From Microbacteriaceae bacterium (GTDB lineage: Bacteria; Actinomycetota; Actinomycetes; Actinomycetales; Microbacteriaceae), in assembly GCA_025352325.1 (NCBI GenBank), contig JANXTR010000030.1:1-47009 (forward strand): 47,009 nt of DNA, read 5' to 3'. The position numbers and the translations under genes were made by a program. Shown here one piece after another: positions 34,977 to 43,475 of the stretch (its first letter is position 1; each line of letters begins with the position of its first letter). Under the pieces are notes generated by a model. It was not told the DNA's origin. It did no database searches and saw only the letters and a list, made by a program, of their open reading frames with translations.

Positions 34977-34991
34977 GCGAACCCGATAGCT
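34969..34991. promoter_or_regulatory. Candidate LysR operator upstream of the APC permease
   Basis: AGCTAT-N11-ATAGCT is a perfect 6-bp inverted repeat with the T-N11-A spacing of LysR boxes. Its right half lies in CGATAGCT (34984-34991), an 8-mer also found at the lysR start (34029-34036). It begins within the last lysR codons and lies 88 nt before the permease start, a normal activator position. Confidence 0.52.
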
Positions 34992-35079
34992 GAGCAAAGA
35001 CATCTCCTACTTGTCATGGAGCAGTCCCGTCTCTAGCGTGTGGCTACGCGTACCCCCACCGCTTTGAGGAGCCAGCAGC

Positions 35080-36552
35080 ATGACGACGGAACAGACGAAG
35101 ACATCGCCCGGCGGACTCAAGCGGGAGCTGAAGGTGGCCGACGCTGCTGCGTTCTCGGTCGGTCTGATCGGACCGGTGGGCGTGATGGCCCTGCTTGGAG
35201 CCGGAGCCGCCAGCATCCTCGGTGGAGGGGCCACCTGGGCGTTCATCTTCGCCCTCGTCGCGGTGGCGCTCGTGGCGTACGGCTTCGTCAAGCTCTCGCG
35301 TCACATCTCGCACACCGGCTCGGTCTACGCGACCGTGGGACTCACCCTCGGCGCCCGCTCCGGTTTCATTGCCGGATGGTGCCTGTTCTTCGCTTACGTG
35401 ACTATCGGCGCGGGCTCCGGGATCGAGATCGGGCTGTTCGTGCAGCAGCTCTTCAAAGATCTGGGTTCCTCGTTCGAACCGGACTGGATCTGGGTCACGA
35501 TCATCGCTCTGGTTCTCGTCGTGCTGCTCGGTCGTCGCGAGGTGCATGTCATCACGCGCATCCTGCTCTATGCCGAGCTGATCGGCGCGCTGTTCGTCAC
35601 CATCCTCGACGTCGTGATCCTGATCCGCGTCGGCAGCAACACCGCACCGGGTGGGCAGACGTTCTCGTGGAAGTTCCTGGAGCTGCCCGCCGGAACGGAC
35701 ATCGGCGTGATCGCCGCTGCCGCGGTCTTCGGCTTCCTCGCCTTCGCCGGATTCGAGGGCGCGGCGACTCTCGGCGAGGAGACCTCGAACCCGAAGCGCG
35801 ACATCCCCCGCGCCTTTAAGATCGCGCTGACCGTCGTCGGCGCGTTCTACCTGCTGTCGATCGTCGCCCAGTCTCTCGGCTACGGACTCGACGCCGCCGG
35901 CGTCAAGAAGTTCAGCGGATCGAGCGCGCCCTACAGCGAGCTGGCGAGCTCCTATGTCGGCAACTGGCTCGCCGACATCCTGACCCTCGCGGCGACCATC
36001 AGCCTCTTCGCCATCTTCGTGGGAACGCTGTCCGGTGCCGCTCGAGTGCTCTTCGCCCTGACCAGGGACTCGGGCGGCAACAACCGACTCGCGCGCACCG
36101 CTCCGAACGGAGCACCGACGAACGCACTCTCGGTAGTCGCGTTGCTGGCTCTGCTGGTGATCGTGATCGAGCGACTCACCGGGGCCGCGGTGCTCGACGC
36201 CACCTTCTGGGCGCTGACCATCGGCACCATCGCGCTCCTGGTCGCCTATGTGCTTGCAACGGTGGGCGCGATCCGGTTCCTGTTCTTCACCAAGAAGACG
36301 GTGACGCCGAAGTGGCAGATCGTGGTGCCGATCCTCGCGCTCGTGCTCGTCGGCTACACGCTCTACAAGAACGCGGTCGGGCTGGATGCCCCGTACAGCT
36401 ACTTCCCGTACATGGTGGCGGTCTGGATCCTCATCGGTCTTGCGATCTCGTTCCGCCCCGGCCTCACGGCCAACATCACGAAGCAGCTGGAGGCCATGAA
36501 CACCCCGGTGCCGGATGCCGCCACCGAAGCGGAGACGGTCGGCAGCAACTAA
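35080..36552 (+). CDS. APC-superfamily permease of the HisD-like cluster
   Basis: 490 residues from ATG with GAGGAG 9 nt upstream. Twelve membrane helices; the first, FSVGLIGPVGVMALLGAGAA, carries the Gly-rich substrate-binding break, and FLAFAGFEGAATLGEETSNP is the helix-6/loop signature of amino-acid/polyamine transporters. The stop overlaps the next start as TAATG, so the permease and amidohydrolase form an operon. It likely imports the substrate handled by the amidohydrolase and the HisD-like enzyme; this is inferred from context. Confidence 0.9.
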   Translation: MTTEQTKTSPGGLKRELKVADAAAFSVGLIGPVGVMALLGAGAASILGGGATWAFIFALVAVALVAYGFVKLSRHISHTGSVYATVGLTLGARSGFIAGWCLFFAYVTIGAGSGIEIGLFVQQLFKDLGSSFEPDWIWVTIIALVLVVLLGRREVHVITRILLYAELIGALFVTILDVVILIRVGSNTAPGGQTFSWKFLELPAGTDIGVIAAAAVFGFLAFAGFEGAATLGEETSNPKRDIPRAFKIALTVVGAFYLLSIVAQSLGYGLDAAGVKKFSGSSAPYSELASSYVGNWLADILTLAATISLFAIFVGTLSGAARVLFALTRDSGGNNRLARTAPNGAPTNALSVVALLALLVIVIERLTGAAVLDATFWALTIGTIALLVAYVLATVGAIRFLFFTKKTVTPKWQIVVPILALVLVGYTLYKNAVGLDAPYSYFPYMVAVWILIGLAISFRPGLTANITKQLEAMNTPVPDAATEAETVGSN

Positions 36553-37379
36553 TGACGACGGTCGCCGCCCTGCAGCTAGCGCCCGTCCTGGGCGACTTCG
36601 CGGGCAACCGCGCACGGGCGGCGGCCGGGATCCGGGAGGCGCTCGACGCGGGAGCCGACCTCGTCGTGCTGCCTGAGTTGGCGACCTCGGGCTACGTGTT
36701 TGAGACCGTCGACGAGCTCCGCGCGGTCGCGGTGCCCGGTGACCACCAGATCTTCGCGGAGTGGGCGACGCTGGCTGCGTCCCGAGAGGGGGCGGTCATC
36801 GTCGGGGGATACGCGGAACTCGGCGACGACGGCGAGTTCTACAACAGCGCGGCGGTCGTCGACGCGAGCGGCGTGCGCGCCGGCTATCGCAAGGTGCATC
36901 TCTGGGATCAGGAGAAGCGATTCTTCATGCCCGGCAGCGAGGCTCCCCCTGTGGTGTCGACCGCCCACGGTCGAGTCGGGGTGATGATCTGCTTCGATCT
37001 CGAGTTCCCCGAGTGGACGCGGATCGCGGCCCTCGCGGGAGCCGACATCCTCGCGGTGCCGACGAACTGGCCATACATGGAACGGCCGGCCGGCGAACGC
37101 GTCGCGGAGGTGCAGATCGGGATGGCGACCGCGCGGATCAACCACATGGCGATCGTGTGCGCCGATCGCTCCGGCGTCGAGCGCGGGGTCGCCTGGAACG
37201 AGGGGTCCAGCATCATCTCGGCCGAGGGCTGGGTCGTGGCGGCTGTCGGACCCGGAGTGGGGACGGCCTACGCGACGATCGATCCTGCGCTGTCGGCCGA
37301 CAAGCGTCTCGCGCCCCTCGCGGACGCCTTCGACGACCGTCGCCCCGACCTCTACGCGCCGGTGACGAAGGCGAAGTAG
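36552..37379 (+). CDS. Carbon-nitrogen hydrolase (nitrilase superfamily amidase)
   Basis: 275 residues, ATG overlapping the permease stop (TAATG). The catalytic triad is complete: Glu42 in VLPELATSGY, Lys114 in GYRKVHLWDQEK and Cys147 in GVMICFDLEFPE. A second Glu in GERVAEVQIGMATARINHM follows the family. The group hydrolyses amides, carbamoyl groups or nitriles to acid plus ammonia. Coupling to an APC permease points to amide nitrogen or amino-acid-derivative catabolism. Confidence 0.92.
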   Translation: MTTVAALQLAPVLGDFAGNRARAAAGIREALDAGADLVVLPELATSGYVFETVDELRAVAVPGDHQIFAEWATLAASREGAVIVGGYAELGDDGEFYNSAAVVDASGVRAGYRKVHLWDQEKRFFMPGSEAPPVVSTAHGRVGVMICFDLEFPEWTRIAALAGADILAVPTNWPYMERPAGERVAEVQIGMATARINHMAIVCADRSGVERGVAWNEGSSIISAEGWVVAAVGPGVGTAYATIDPALSADKRLAPLADAFDDRRPDLYAPVTKAK

Positions 37380-37383
37380 CCGA

Positions 37384-37704
37384 CTCGCCCTGCACGCGGT
37401 GGCGCCTCGCGCGGCGCTCACGACGGCTGAGGGCGGCGAGTTCCTCGGCATCGGCGCGATGCGCCTCGGCATCGGCGCGATGCGCCTCGGCGAGCGCCCG
37501 CAGCCGGGCTCCGCGGCGTTGCTTCCAGTCCCGCACCTCGGCATCCAGTCGCGCGTCGAGCCCGGCGTCCTCGGTCCGCAGCGTGAGCGCGGGCGGACCA
37601 AAGCCGGTTAGGTTCTCGCGCTCGATCTTGCGGCGGATCCACCAGTCCGGGTCGTTCACCTCGGTAAGTCCGGCCAACCCTGGCGACGGCCCGCGGTCTG
37701 GCAC
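37384..37704 (-). pseudogene. DUF1992 (DnaJ-homologue C28 type) gene remnant
   Basis: The minus strand reads GLAGLTEVNDPDWWIRRKIE then RENLTGFGPPALTLRTEDAG, clearly the DPDWW(I/V)RRK core of DUF1992. The N-terminal part of the domain is missing and the segment after LDARLD jumps straight to EVRDWKQRRGARLRALAEA, so an internal piece also seems lost. The tail contains a twice-repeated AEAHRAD heptad. I see no good start codon, and regard it as a truncated, decayed gene. Confidence 0.6.
37443..37491. repeat. 21-bp tandem repeat, two and a third copies
   Basis: The unit cctcggcatcggcgcgatgcg (21 bases) occurs at 37443-37463 and 37464-37484, followed by the first seven bases again. On the minus strand it encodes the heptad AEAHRAD twice in the DUF1992 remnant. 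Perfect copies suggest recent slippage. Confidence 0.85.
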
Positions 37705-37780
37705 TCACCGCCGACACCCGACTCGTCACGATCACCGGACGACCGGATGCCGCCACCGTCGACTGGGCCGCCGACTCAGC

Positions 37781-38017
37781 AATGTTGGCGTGCTCGACCG
37801 TGACAAGCAGCTCGTGGTCGTCAGCCAGCTCACCGAGGTCATCGCGAAGGCGGCGGGTGACGACGGTCTGCTGCAGCGCACCTGGGTGATGTTGACCGAG
37901 GCTGAGGCCGAGGCTGACGGCTGGGGGCTCTGGGGTCGTGCGCACAACAACGACGAGCTCGCCGACGTCGCCCGGGCGCAGATCGCCGAACTGCAGGCGA
38001 AGGCCGCGCAGGCGTAA
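37781..38017 (+). pseudogene. C-terminal remnant of a tautomerase-like gene
   Basis: The plus strand reads NVGVLDRDKQLVVVSQLTEV then IAKAAGDDGLLQRTWVMLTE and GWGLWGRAHNNDELADVARA. This matches the second half of tautomerase-superfamily proteins (helix after the turn, TWV strand, DGGWG(I/L)GG region). The N-terminal half with the catalytic proline is absent; the DNA upstream (37690-37780) is in another frame and unassigned. No ribosome site or plausible start precedes it. Confidence 0.5.
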
Positions 38018-38051
38018 CCGAGGTTTGCTTCCGCCCCGATATCGTCTGATC

Positions 38052-38960
38052 GTGGACAACAGGAGCATCGCCGGCGTCGTCGCGTTGCTCCTGGCCTCGC
38101 TGCTCTGGGGCACGACCGGGACGTCGGCGACGTTCCTGCCGCACGACGTGAGCCCCCTCGCGATCGGCGCGTCCACGATGGGCGTCGGCGGTCTGCTGCT
38201 TCTCGCGACGGCTCCCCGGATGTCGTGGGCCGTGCTGCGGGATCCGCGCGCCCGGCGGTGGGTCGCCCTCGGGGTGGTCGGGGTGTTCGCGTATCCGCTC
38301 GCCTTCTACTCCGCGATGAATCTCGCGGGCGTGGCGGTGGGCAACGTGGTGGCGCTCGGATCGGGGCCCGTCTTCGCCGCACTCTACGAATGGCTGGGGG
38401 AGCGGCATCCGCTCTCGCGCCGCTGGGCGATCTCGACCGGACTCGCCGTCGCGGGCATTGCGCTGCTGGCCGTGGGGCGCGAGACCAGTGGGAGCACGCT
38501 CCCGTCCGGGACGCTCCCCGGCGTCGCGTTGGGGCTGGTCGCTGGCGCCGCGTACGCGTTATACACCTATGCGTCGTCGCGCGCGATCGGGCTCGGCCGC
38601 CCGAGTCGCGGCGTGATGGGCTCGATGTTCGGGATCGGGGCCGTGCTGCTGCTCCCGGTGCTCATCGCGACCGGCGCGCCCCTGCTGCAGTCGGCGAGCT
38701 CGGTCGGCATCACCGCGTATCTGGCGATCGGGCCGATGTTCGTCGCGTACCTGCTGTTCGGCGTCGGGCTGCGGACGGTCCGCAGCTCCGCCGCCACCAC
38801 GATCACCCTCCTCGAGCCGGTGGTGGCCACGATCCTCGCGGTGCTGGTCGTGGGTGAGCGGCTGGCTCCCCCCGGATGGGTCGGGCTCGCGCTCGTGTTC
38901 GCGGGGCTCGCCGCACTTGTTACGGCTCGTCGGGCGCCAAAAGACGCCGAGCGACCCTAG
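38052..38960 (+). CDS. EamA/DMT-family transporter
   Basis: 302 residues from GTG, set by TATCGT 6 nt upstream (leaderless). Ten hydrophobic helices arranged as two EamA repeats: the first opens with VVALLLASLLWGTTGTSATF and the second after ALGLVAGAAYALYTYASSRA. LLEPVVATILAVLVVGERL is the typical EamA end-of-repeat motif with its Glu-Pro and GE. These proteins export amino acids, metabolites or drugs; the substrate is unknown. It ends 10 bases before the giant permease fusion. Confidence 0.9.
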   Translation: MDNRSIAGVVALLLASLLWGTTGTSATFLPHDVSPLAIGASTMGVGGLLLLATAPRMSWAVLRDPRARRWVALGVVGVFAYPLAFYSAMNLAGVAVGNVVALGSGPVFAALYEWLGERHPLSRRWAISTGLAVAGIALLAVGRETSGSTLPSGTLPGVALGLVAGAAYALYTYASSRAIGLGRPSRGVMGSMFGIGAVLLLPVLIATGAPLLQSASSVGITAYLAIGPMFVAYLLFGVGLRTVRSSAATTITLLEPVVATILAVLVVGERLAPPGWVGLALVFAGLAALVTARRAPKDAERP

Positions 38961-38970
38961 AATCCGGAGC

Positions 38971-41900
38971 ATGACCGACGTACCCGCGGACAACGGTGCC
39001 CCGGGCGCTCCGCCCGCGCAGACCTGGGACCCGTCGGGGATCCGTCGCTCGAACTTCACCCCGCCACCGCCGGATGCCGAGCCGCCCACCTTCGACGATG
39101 ATGCTCTCGCGGATGCGATGGCCGCCGAGGTGAGCCCGTATACCTCCGAGATCAAGCTGCCGCATCTGCTGCCGCCCGAGGGGGCCGAGTTCGAGGACCC
39201 GGGTCACGAGACTGTCGCCGAGCCGGCCGCTGTGCCATCGGGCGCCGCTGTGCCCGCTCCCGCTCCCGCGCCCGTTCCTGTCGCGCTGATCCCGCTCGTC
39301 GAACCCGCGCGCTTCGTCGACTCCGGATTCCCGGCAGACACTGCGCCGCTCTCGGCCGCGACCGGAGGCACCACGCCGGCCGCCGTGAGTTCGCCCGAGG
39401 AGGAGGAACTGCGCCGAACGCTCGGGGGAGCATCCACGCTGGAGGCCATGGATCGTCTCGAGGACGAGTTCCGACGTATCTCCCACGGCGAAGCCCCCTC
39501 GATCGAGTTCCCCGTGACGGCAGGCGAGACTCCCGCTGTCGAGGCGCAACCTGCTCCGGTCGCCGACACGGTGCGCCGGGTGAACACCGACGTCTTCTCC
39601 TGGCTGAGTGCCGCGACGGTCGCGTCGATTCTGGATGGAACAGAGGTGCCTGCCGAGCCCGTGGACGCCTCGGTGGACTCACCCGGCGAGAGCACGTCCG
39701 CGCCGAGCGGGTCGGCCGAAGAGGGCGCGCCCGCGGCATCCGTCTTCGATATCCCCGGCGCTGTCGCCTCGACGTCGGGGCCGTTGGCCGAGCCGGTTGC
39801 CGACGACGTTCACGCGGTCGAGATCGCTGCGTTCGCCGAGGTGTCTGATGACACCGTGACGACCCAGATCGCGACGGTCGAGCCGAGCGAGCCTGCTGAG
39901 CTCTCTGAGCTCTCTGCGCCCGCTGTCGATCCGCTCGCCTTCGGGGGTGCTTGGGCCCTCTCCGAGGCCGAGCCCGAACTCGACACGGTGCGCGAGCTCC
40001 CGCCCGTTCCGTCGGGCCCACTGCCGGGGACCGACGCGCTCGGCTGGAACACCCTCGCACCGAGCCCCGAGGTTGCCGCATCCGAGGCCACCCTGTCCGA
40101 GCTCGCCGAGCCCGAACTCGAGCCGACGCCGGTGGCCGAGCCTTCCGAGCCGCTGCCGTCGCCGCTGGGCACCGAGGTCTGGGCGCTCTTCCCGGACGAG
40201 GACGTCGTCACTCCGCCGCCCGGCCCCGAGGAGAGCGTCTTCGAGCTTCCGGCCGCGGCGCCCGGATCGCCGGTGGCCGACGCTCCGGCTGACGAATCTG
40301 TGCCGGTCGAATCTGTGCCGCTCGAGTCGGCCCTCGTCGAATCCCCATCCGTCGAGGCGCCCCCGGCGGCCACCGACCCGCAACCCGAGCCCGCCGCATT
40401 CGCCTGGATGTTCCCGGCCTCCACGGCAGTGGTCGCCCCGATCGACGAGCCGAGTTTCCCCCTGCCGGATCCAGGAGCTGAGGGCCCGGATGGCGCACCC
40501 GTCGCCTTCGAGTCGCTCGCGACGGCCGCCGTGCCGATCGTGGTCCTCGTCACGCCGACCGAGCCGGCCTCGGATCCCGCGTCCGCCGCCGAGCTTGCTC
40601 CCGAGCCGGAGCCGGCACAGTTCGCATCCGCACCCGAGTCGTCGAGCTTCCCCGGTCTCCCGCCCGTCGATGAGAGCCTGATTGACCCGGATGCCGCCGC
40701 GGAAGCCGCCGTGGCGACGCTGGCCGCCTCGATCCCCCCGCCGTTGCCGACTCCGACGAGCCTTGTGTCGGTCGAACCGTGGATGGCCGCGGAGGAAGCC
40801 GAGGACGGCATCTGGGATCTCGGGGCCGCCGTCCCGGCGACGGCGCTCGTCGCCGACCGCGTACTCGAGCCCGAGCCCGAGCTGGCACGGGACGACGCGT
40901 CCGCCACGTCCCTGAATCCCGCGATCGCGGCTGCGGCAGCAGCGGCCGCCCTGGTCGCCGCCGGGCCGCCCGCCCCGGCGTTCGAACCGGCCACGGTATC
41001 CGAGTCGGGAACGTCGTTCGAGTCGATCCCCGCCCCCGCTCCCACGGTGCTGCCCGCCGACGCCGGGCCTCAGCTCGGGGTCGCCTTGCCGTACTCGACC
41101 GAACCCCCGGTCGGACCTGAGTCGCCGGATTGGCTCGACGCGCCGCCGCCCGTCTATACGCCTCCGGAGCTCGTCGAGCCCCCGCCGCTGTTCACAGATG
41201 CCCCCCCGAGTCCCGCTTTCGATGAGGTCGCCCCGATCACGGCCAGCACGATGGCGCGCCTGCCCGTGCCGCCGCCAAGTGAGCTCCCGAACATCGCGGA
41301 CCGCGCCGAACTCCCGCCGCCGCCCGGGTACGAAGACATCCCGATCATGTCCAGCGATGCCGCGGCTCAGTCGGCGGCGTTCGCGCCGATCCTGTTCGCA
41401 CCGGCGATGTCCGCGCCGCTGACCCCGTCCGCGGAACCCCTCCTGCCGGTTCCGCCGTCGGCCCCGGCATCCGAGTCGGCTGTCGAGTCGGCTGTTGAGC
41501 CGGCACAGCCGGATGAAGCGAACGGCTCGGGCTCCGGCTCGGTTGCCGTCCCACTCGGTCTCGCCACTGGTGGTGCCAACGTCGCGGCGGCAACAGCGAG
41601 ATCGTTCATCCCCGAAGCCACCGAATCCGCGTCGTTGGATGACGAGGACGACGACGCGATCGACGAGGTCGACCGGGTGGGCGCCGTCTCGCCCGTCGCC
41701 GTGGCGGGAGCCGCGGGTGCCGCAGCCGTCGTCGCGATCGCGGCGAAGCCCAGTTCTGAACCCACCGTCGGGCCCGCTGCCCCGCTCTCGGAGCCGATCG
41801 CGACCGTGCGCCTGGACGATGACCAGCCCGCCATCGTCGACGCGAAGCCGAAGGTCTCTGCCATCGAGGTCGAGAGCGCCGGCGTCGAGCCGACCGCGAT

Positions 41901-43455
41901 GGATCTGCGCACGGGTCGCGCCGCCCGCCTGTTCTGGCTCTGGTTCGCTGCGAACTCGTCTGTGGTGAGCCTCGGGCTCGGTGCCGTGCTCCTGGGCACC
42001 GGGATGAGTTTGCGCCAGTCGATCGTCGCCACGCTTGCCGGGATCGCCATCTCTTTCCTGCCGCTCGGGCTCGGCACGCTCGCTGGCAAGTGGAGCGGGC
42101 AGCCGACCATGGTCGTCTCGCGCGCCACCTTCGGGCATGCCGGCAATATCCTTCCCGCGGCTCTCGCCGTGATTACCCGCGTCTTCTGGGGCGGTGTGCT
42201 GCTCTGGCTGCTGGCGACCGCGGTCGCGCAGATCCTCGTCGGCGCGGGACTGGATGCCGGCCTTGGCACCCAGCTCTGGCAGCTGGTCGGGATGGTGGTC
42301 GGCTTCGTGATCGCCACCGTCGTCGCCCTGTTCGGCTACGGATTCGTCGCGAGACTGCAGCTCGTGTTGAGCATCGTCAATGCGCTGCTGATCGTCGGTG
42401 CCGCCATCCTGACGTTCCAGCACCTGAACTTCACCAAAGCGCTCACCGTCCCGGACGGCTCGTGGGTGCTCGCCATCGGCGGCGCAGCGATCGTGTTCAG
42501 CGTGATTGGGCTCGCCTGGGTGCACTCGAGTTCCGACCTGGCGCGTTACCAGCGTCCCGGGGTCTCGGGTTCGGGCGGAGCGTCGATGCTCTGGGCCACC
42601 TTCGGTGCGACACTGCCGCCGTTCCTCCTGATCTGCTGGGGAGCGATGCTCGCGGCCTCCGATCCGGCGTTGGCTCGCGGCATGCAGACCAATCCACTGG
42701 CCGCGATCGCCGGCCTGCTGCCCGCCTGGTATCCGATCCCGCTGCTGGCTGCGGCGGCCCTCGGCCTGCTGTCTGGCGCGGTGCTCACGATCTACTCGAG
42801 CGGCTTCGCCGTTCTGGCCCTGGGGCTCCGGTTGCGTCGCAGCATGACGACCCTGGTCAGCGCGGTCCTCGTGCTCGCCGCGGCGACGGCGCTGCTGTTC
42901 CTGGTTCCGGACTTCGCGGCGGTCGCCCGCAGCCTGATCATCACGATCGCGGTGCCGGTGGCCGCGTGGGCCGGCATCTTCGCCGCCGAGATGATGATTC
43001 GAACTCGTCGCTTCCACACCGCGTCGCTTCTCACGCCTGGCGGCATCTATCCCCAGGTGCGCTGGCTCAACCTCATCGGCCTGGTCGTGATCAGCGCGAT
43101 CTCCTACGGGTTCGTCACGTCGAACGTCGACGGGTTCCGTTGGGCGGGCTTCGCCTTCACCGCAATGGGGGTCGGTGCGGCGGACCCCTTCGGAGCGAGC
43201 AACGTCGGCGTCTTCATTGCTCTGCTGCTCGGCGTCCTGCTGCCGCTTGCGGGCGGCATCGGTGCCATCCGTCGCCAGGAGGCCGTTGTCCCGGGCGCGC
43301 ATGCGGAAGCCACCCCGGTCGCCCCTCCTTTCGTCACCACCGCGCCCGTGGTGACCGCGGCACCCGGCCCGTTCTCGGCGCCGGCGACTCCGGTGTCGAC
43401 TCCCGCGGCAACGGCGGCGTCGGCTGCGACTCCGACCAGGATTCCCACGGAGTGA
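38971..43455 (+). CDS. Giant fusion: long disordered N-terminal region plus NCS1-type permease
   Basis: 1494 residues from ATG, with TAGAAT 7 nt upstream and GGAG. Residues 1 to about 980 are a low-complexity, acidic Pro/Ala/Glu/Ser-rich region without recognisable domains, broken by short aromatic motifs: VFSWLSAAT (near 208), FGGAWALSE (324), EVWALFPDE (402), FAWMFPAS (477) and IWDLGAAV (612). Residues 980 to 1440 are a complete transporter of about 12 helices: LFWLWFAANSSVVSLGLGAV, LGTLAGKWSGQPTMVVSRATFG, WVHSSSDLARYQRP and TASLLTPGGIYPQVRW match cytosine/purine (NCS1) permeases, normally about 450 residues. One frame runs through with no stop, so the fusion is real in this sequence. The N-terminal region is cytoplasmic by topology; its role is unknown. 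Confidence 0.9.
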   Translation: MTDVPADNGAPGAPPAQTWDPSGIRRSNFTPPPPDAEPPTFDDDALADAMAAEVSPYTSEIKLPHLLPPEGAEFEDPGHETVAEPAAVPSGAAVPAPAPAPVPVALIPLVEPARFVDSGFPADTAPLSAATGGTTPAAVSSPEEEELRRTLGGASTLEAMDRLEDEFRRISHGEAPSIEFPVTAGETPAVEAQPAPVADTVRRVNTDVFSWLSAATVASILDGTEVPAEPVDASVDSPGESTSAPSGSAEEGAPAASVFDIPGAVASTSGPLAEPVADDVHAVEIAAFAEVSDDTVTTQIATVEPSEPAELSELSAPAVDPLAFGGAWALSEAEPELDTVRELPPVPSGPLPGTDALGWNTLAPSPEVAASEATLSELAEPELEPTPVAEPSEPLPSPLGTEVWALFPDEDVVTPPPGPEESVFELPAAAPGSPVADAPADESVPVESVPLESALVESPSVEAPPAATDPQPEPAAFAWMFPASTAVVAPIDEPSFPLPDPGAEGPDGAPVAFESLATAAVPIVVLVTPTEPASDPASAAELAPEPEPAQFASAPESSSFPGLPPVDESLIDPDAAAEAAVATLAASIPPPLPTPTSLVSVEPWMAAEEAEDGIWDLGAAVPATALVADRVLEPEPELARDDASATSLNPAIAAAAAAAALVAAGPPAPAFEPATVSESGTSFESIPAPAPTVLPADAGPQLGVALPYSTEPPVGPESPDWLDAPPPVYTPPELVEPPPLFTDAPPSPAFDEVAPITASTMARLPVPPPSELPNIADRAELPPPPGYEDIPIMSSDAAAQSAAFAPILFAPAMSAPLTPSAEPLLPVPPSAPASESAVESAVEPAQPDEANGSGSGSVAVPLGLATGGANVAAATARSFIPEATESASLDDEDDDAIDEVDRVGAVSPVAVAGAAGAAAVVAIAAKPSSEPTVGPAAPLSEPIATVRLDDDQPAIVDAKPKVSAIEVESAGVEPTAMDLRTGRAARLFWLWFAANSSVVSLGLGAVLLGTGMSLRQSIVATLAGIAISFLPLGLGTLAGKWSGQPTMVVSRATFGHAGNILPAALAVITRVFWGGVLLWLLATAVAQILVGAGLDAGLGTQLWQLVGMVVGFVIATVVALFGYGFVARLQLVLSIVNALLIVGAAILTFQHLNFTKALTVPDGSWVLAIGGAAIVFSVIGLAWVHSSSDLARYQRPGVSGSGGASMLWATFGATLPPFLLICWGAMLAASDPALARGMQTNPLAAIAGLLPAWYPIPLLAAAALGLLSGAVLTIYSSGFAVLALGLRLRRSMTTLVSAVLVLAAATALLFLVPDFAAVARSLIITIAVPVAAWAGIFAAEMMIRTRRFHTASLLTPGGIYPQVRWLNLIGLVVISAISYGFVTSNVDGFRWAGFAFTAMGVGAADPFGASNVGVFIALLLGVLLPLAGGIGAIRRQEAVVPGAHAEATPVAPPFVTTAPVVTAAPGPFSAPATPVSTPAATAASAATPTRIPTE

Positions 43456-43475
43456 CGCGCTCCTAGACTGGGGGG

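Noticed and set aside
39679-43302. A 1207-codon open frame antisense to the NCS1 fusion
   Set aside because: Its Arg/Gly/Asp-rich composition is that of a GC-rich shadow frame, with no ribosome site or domain, and the plus strand has clear transporter motifs.
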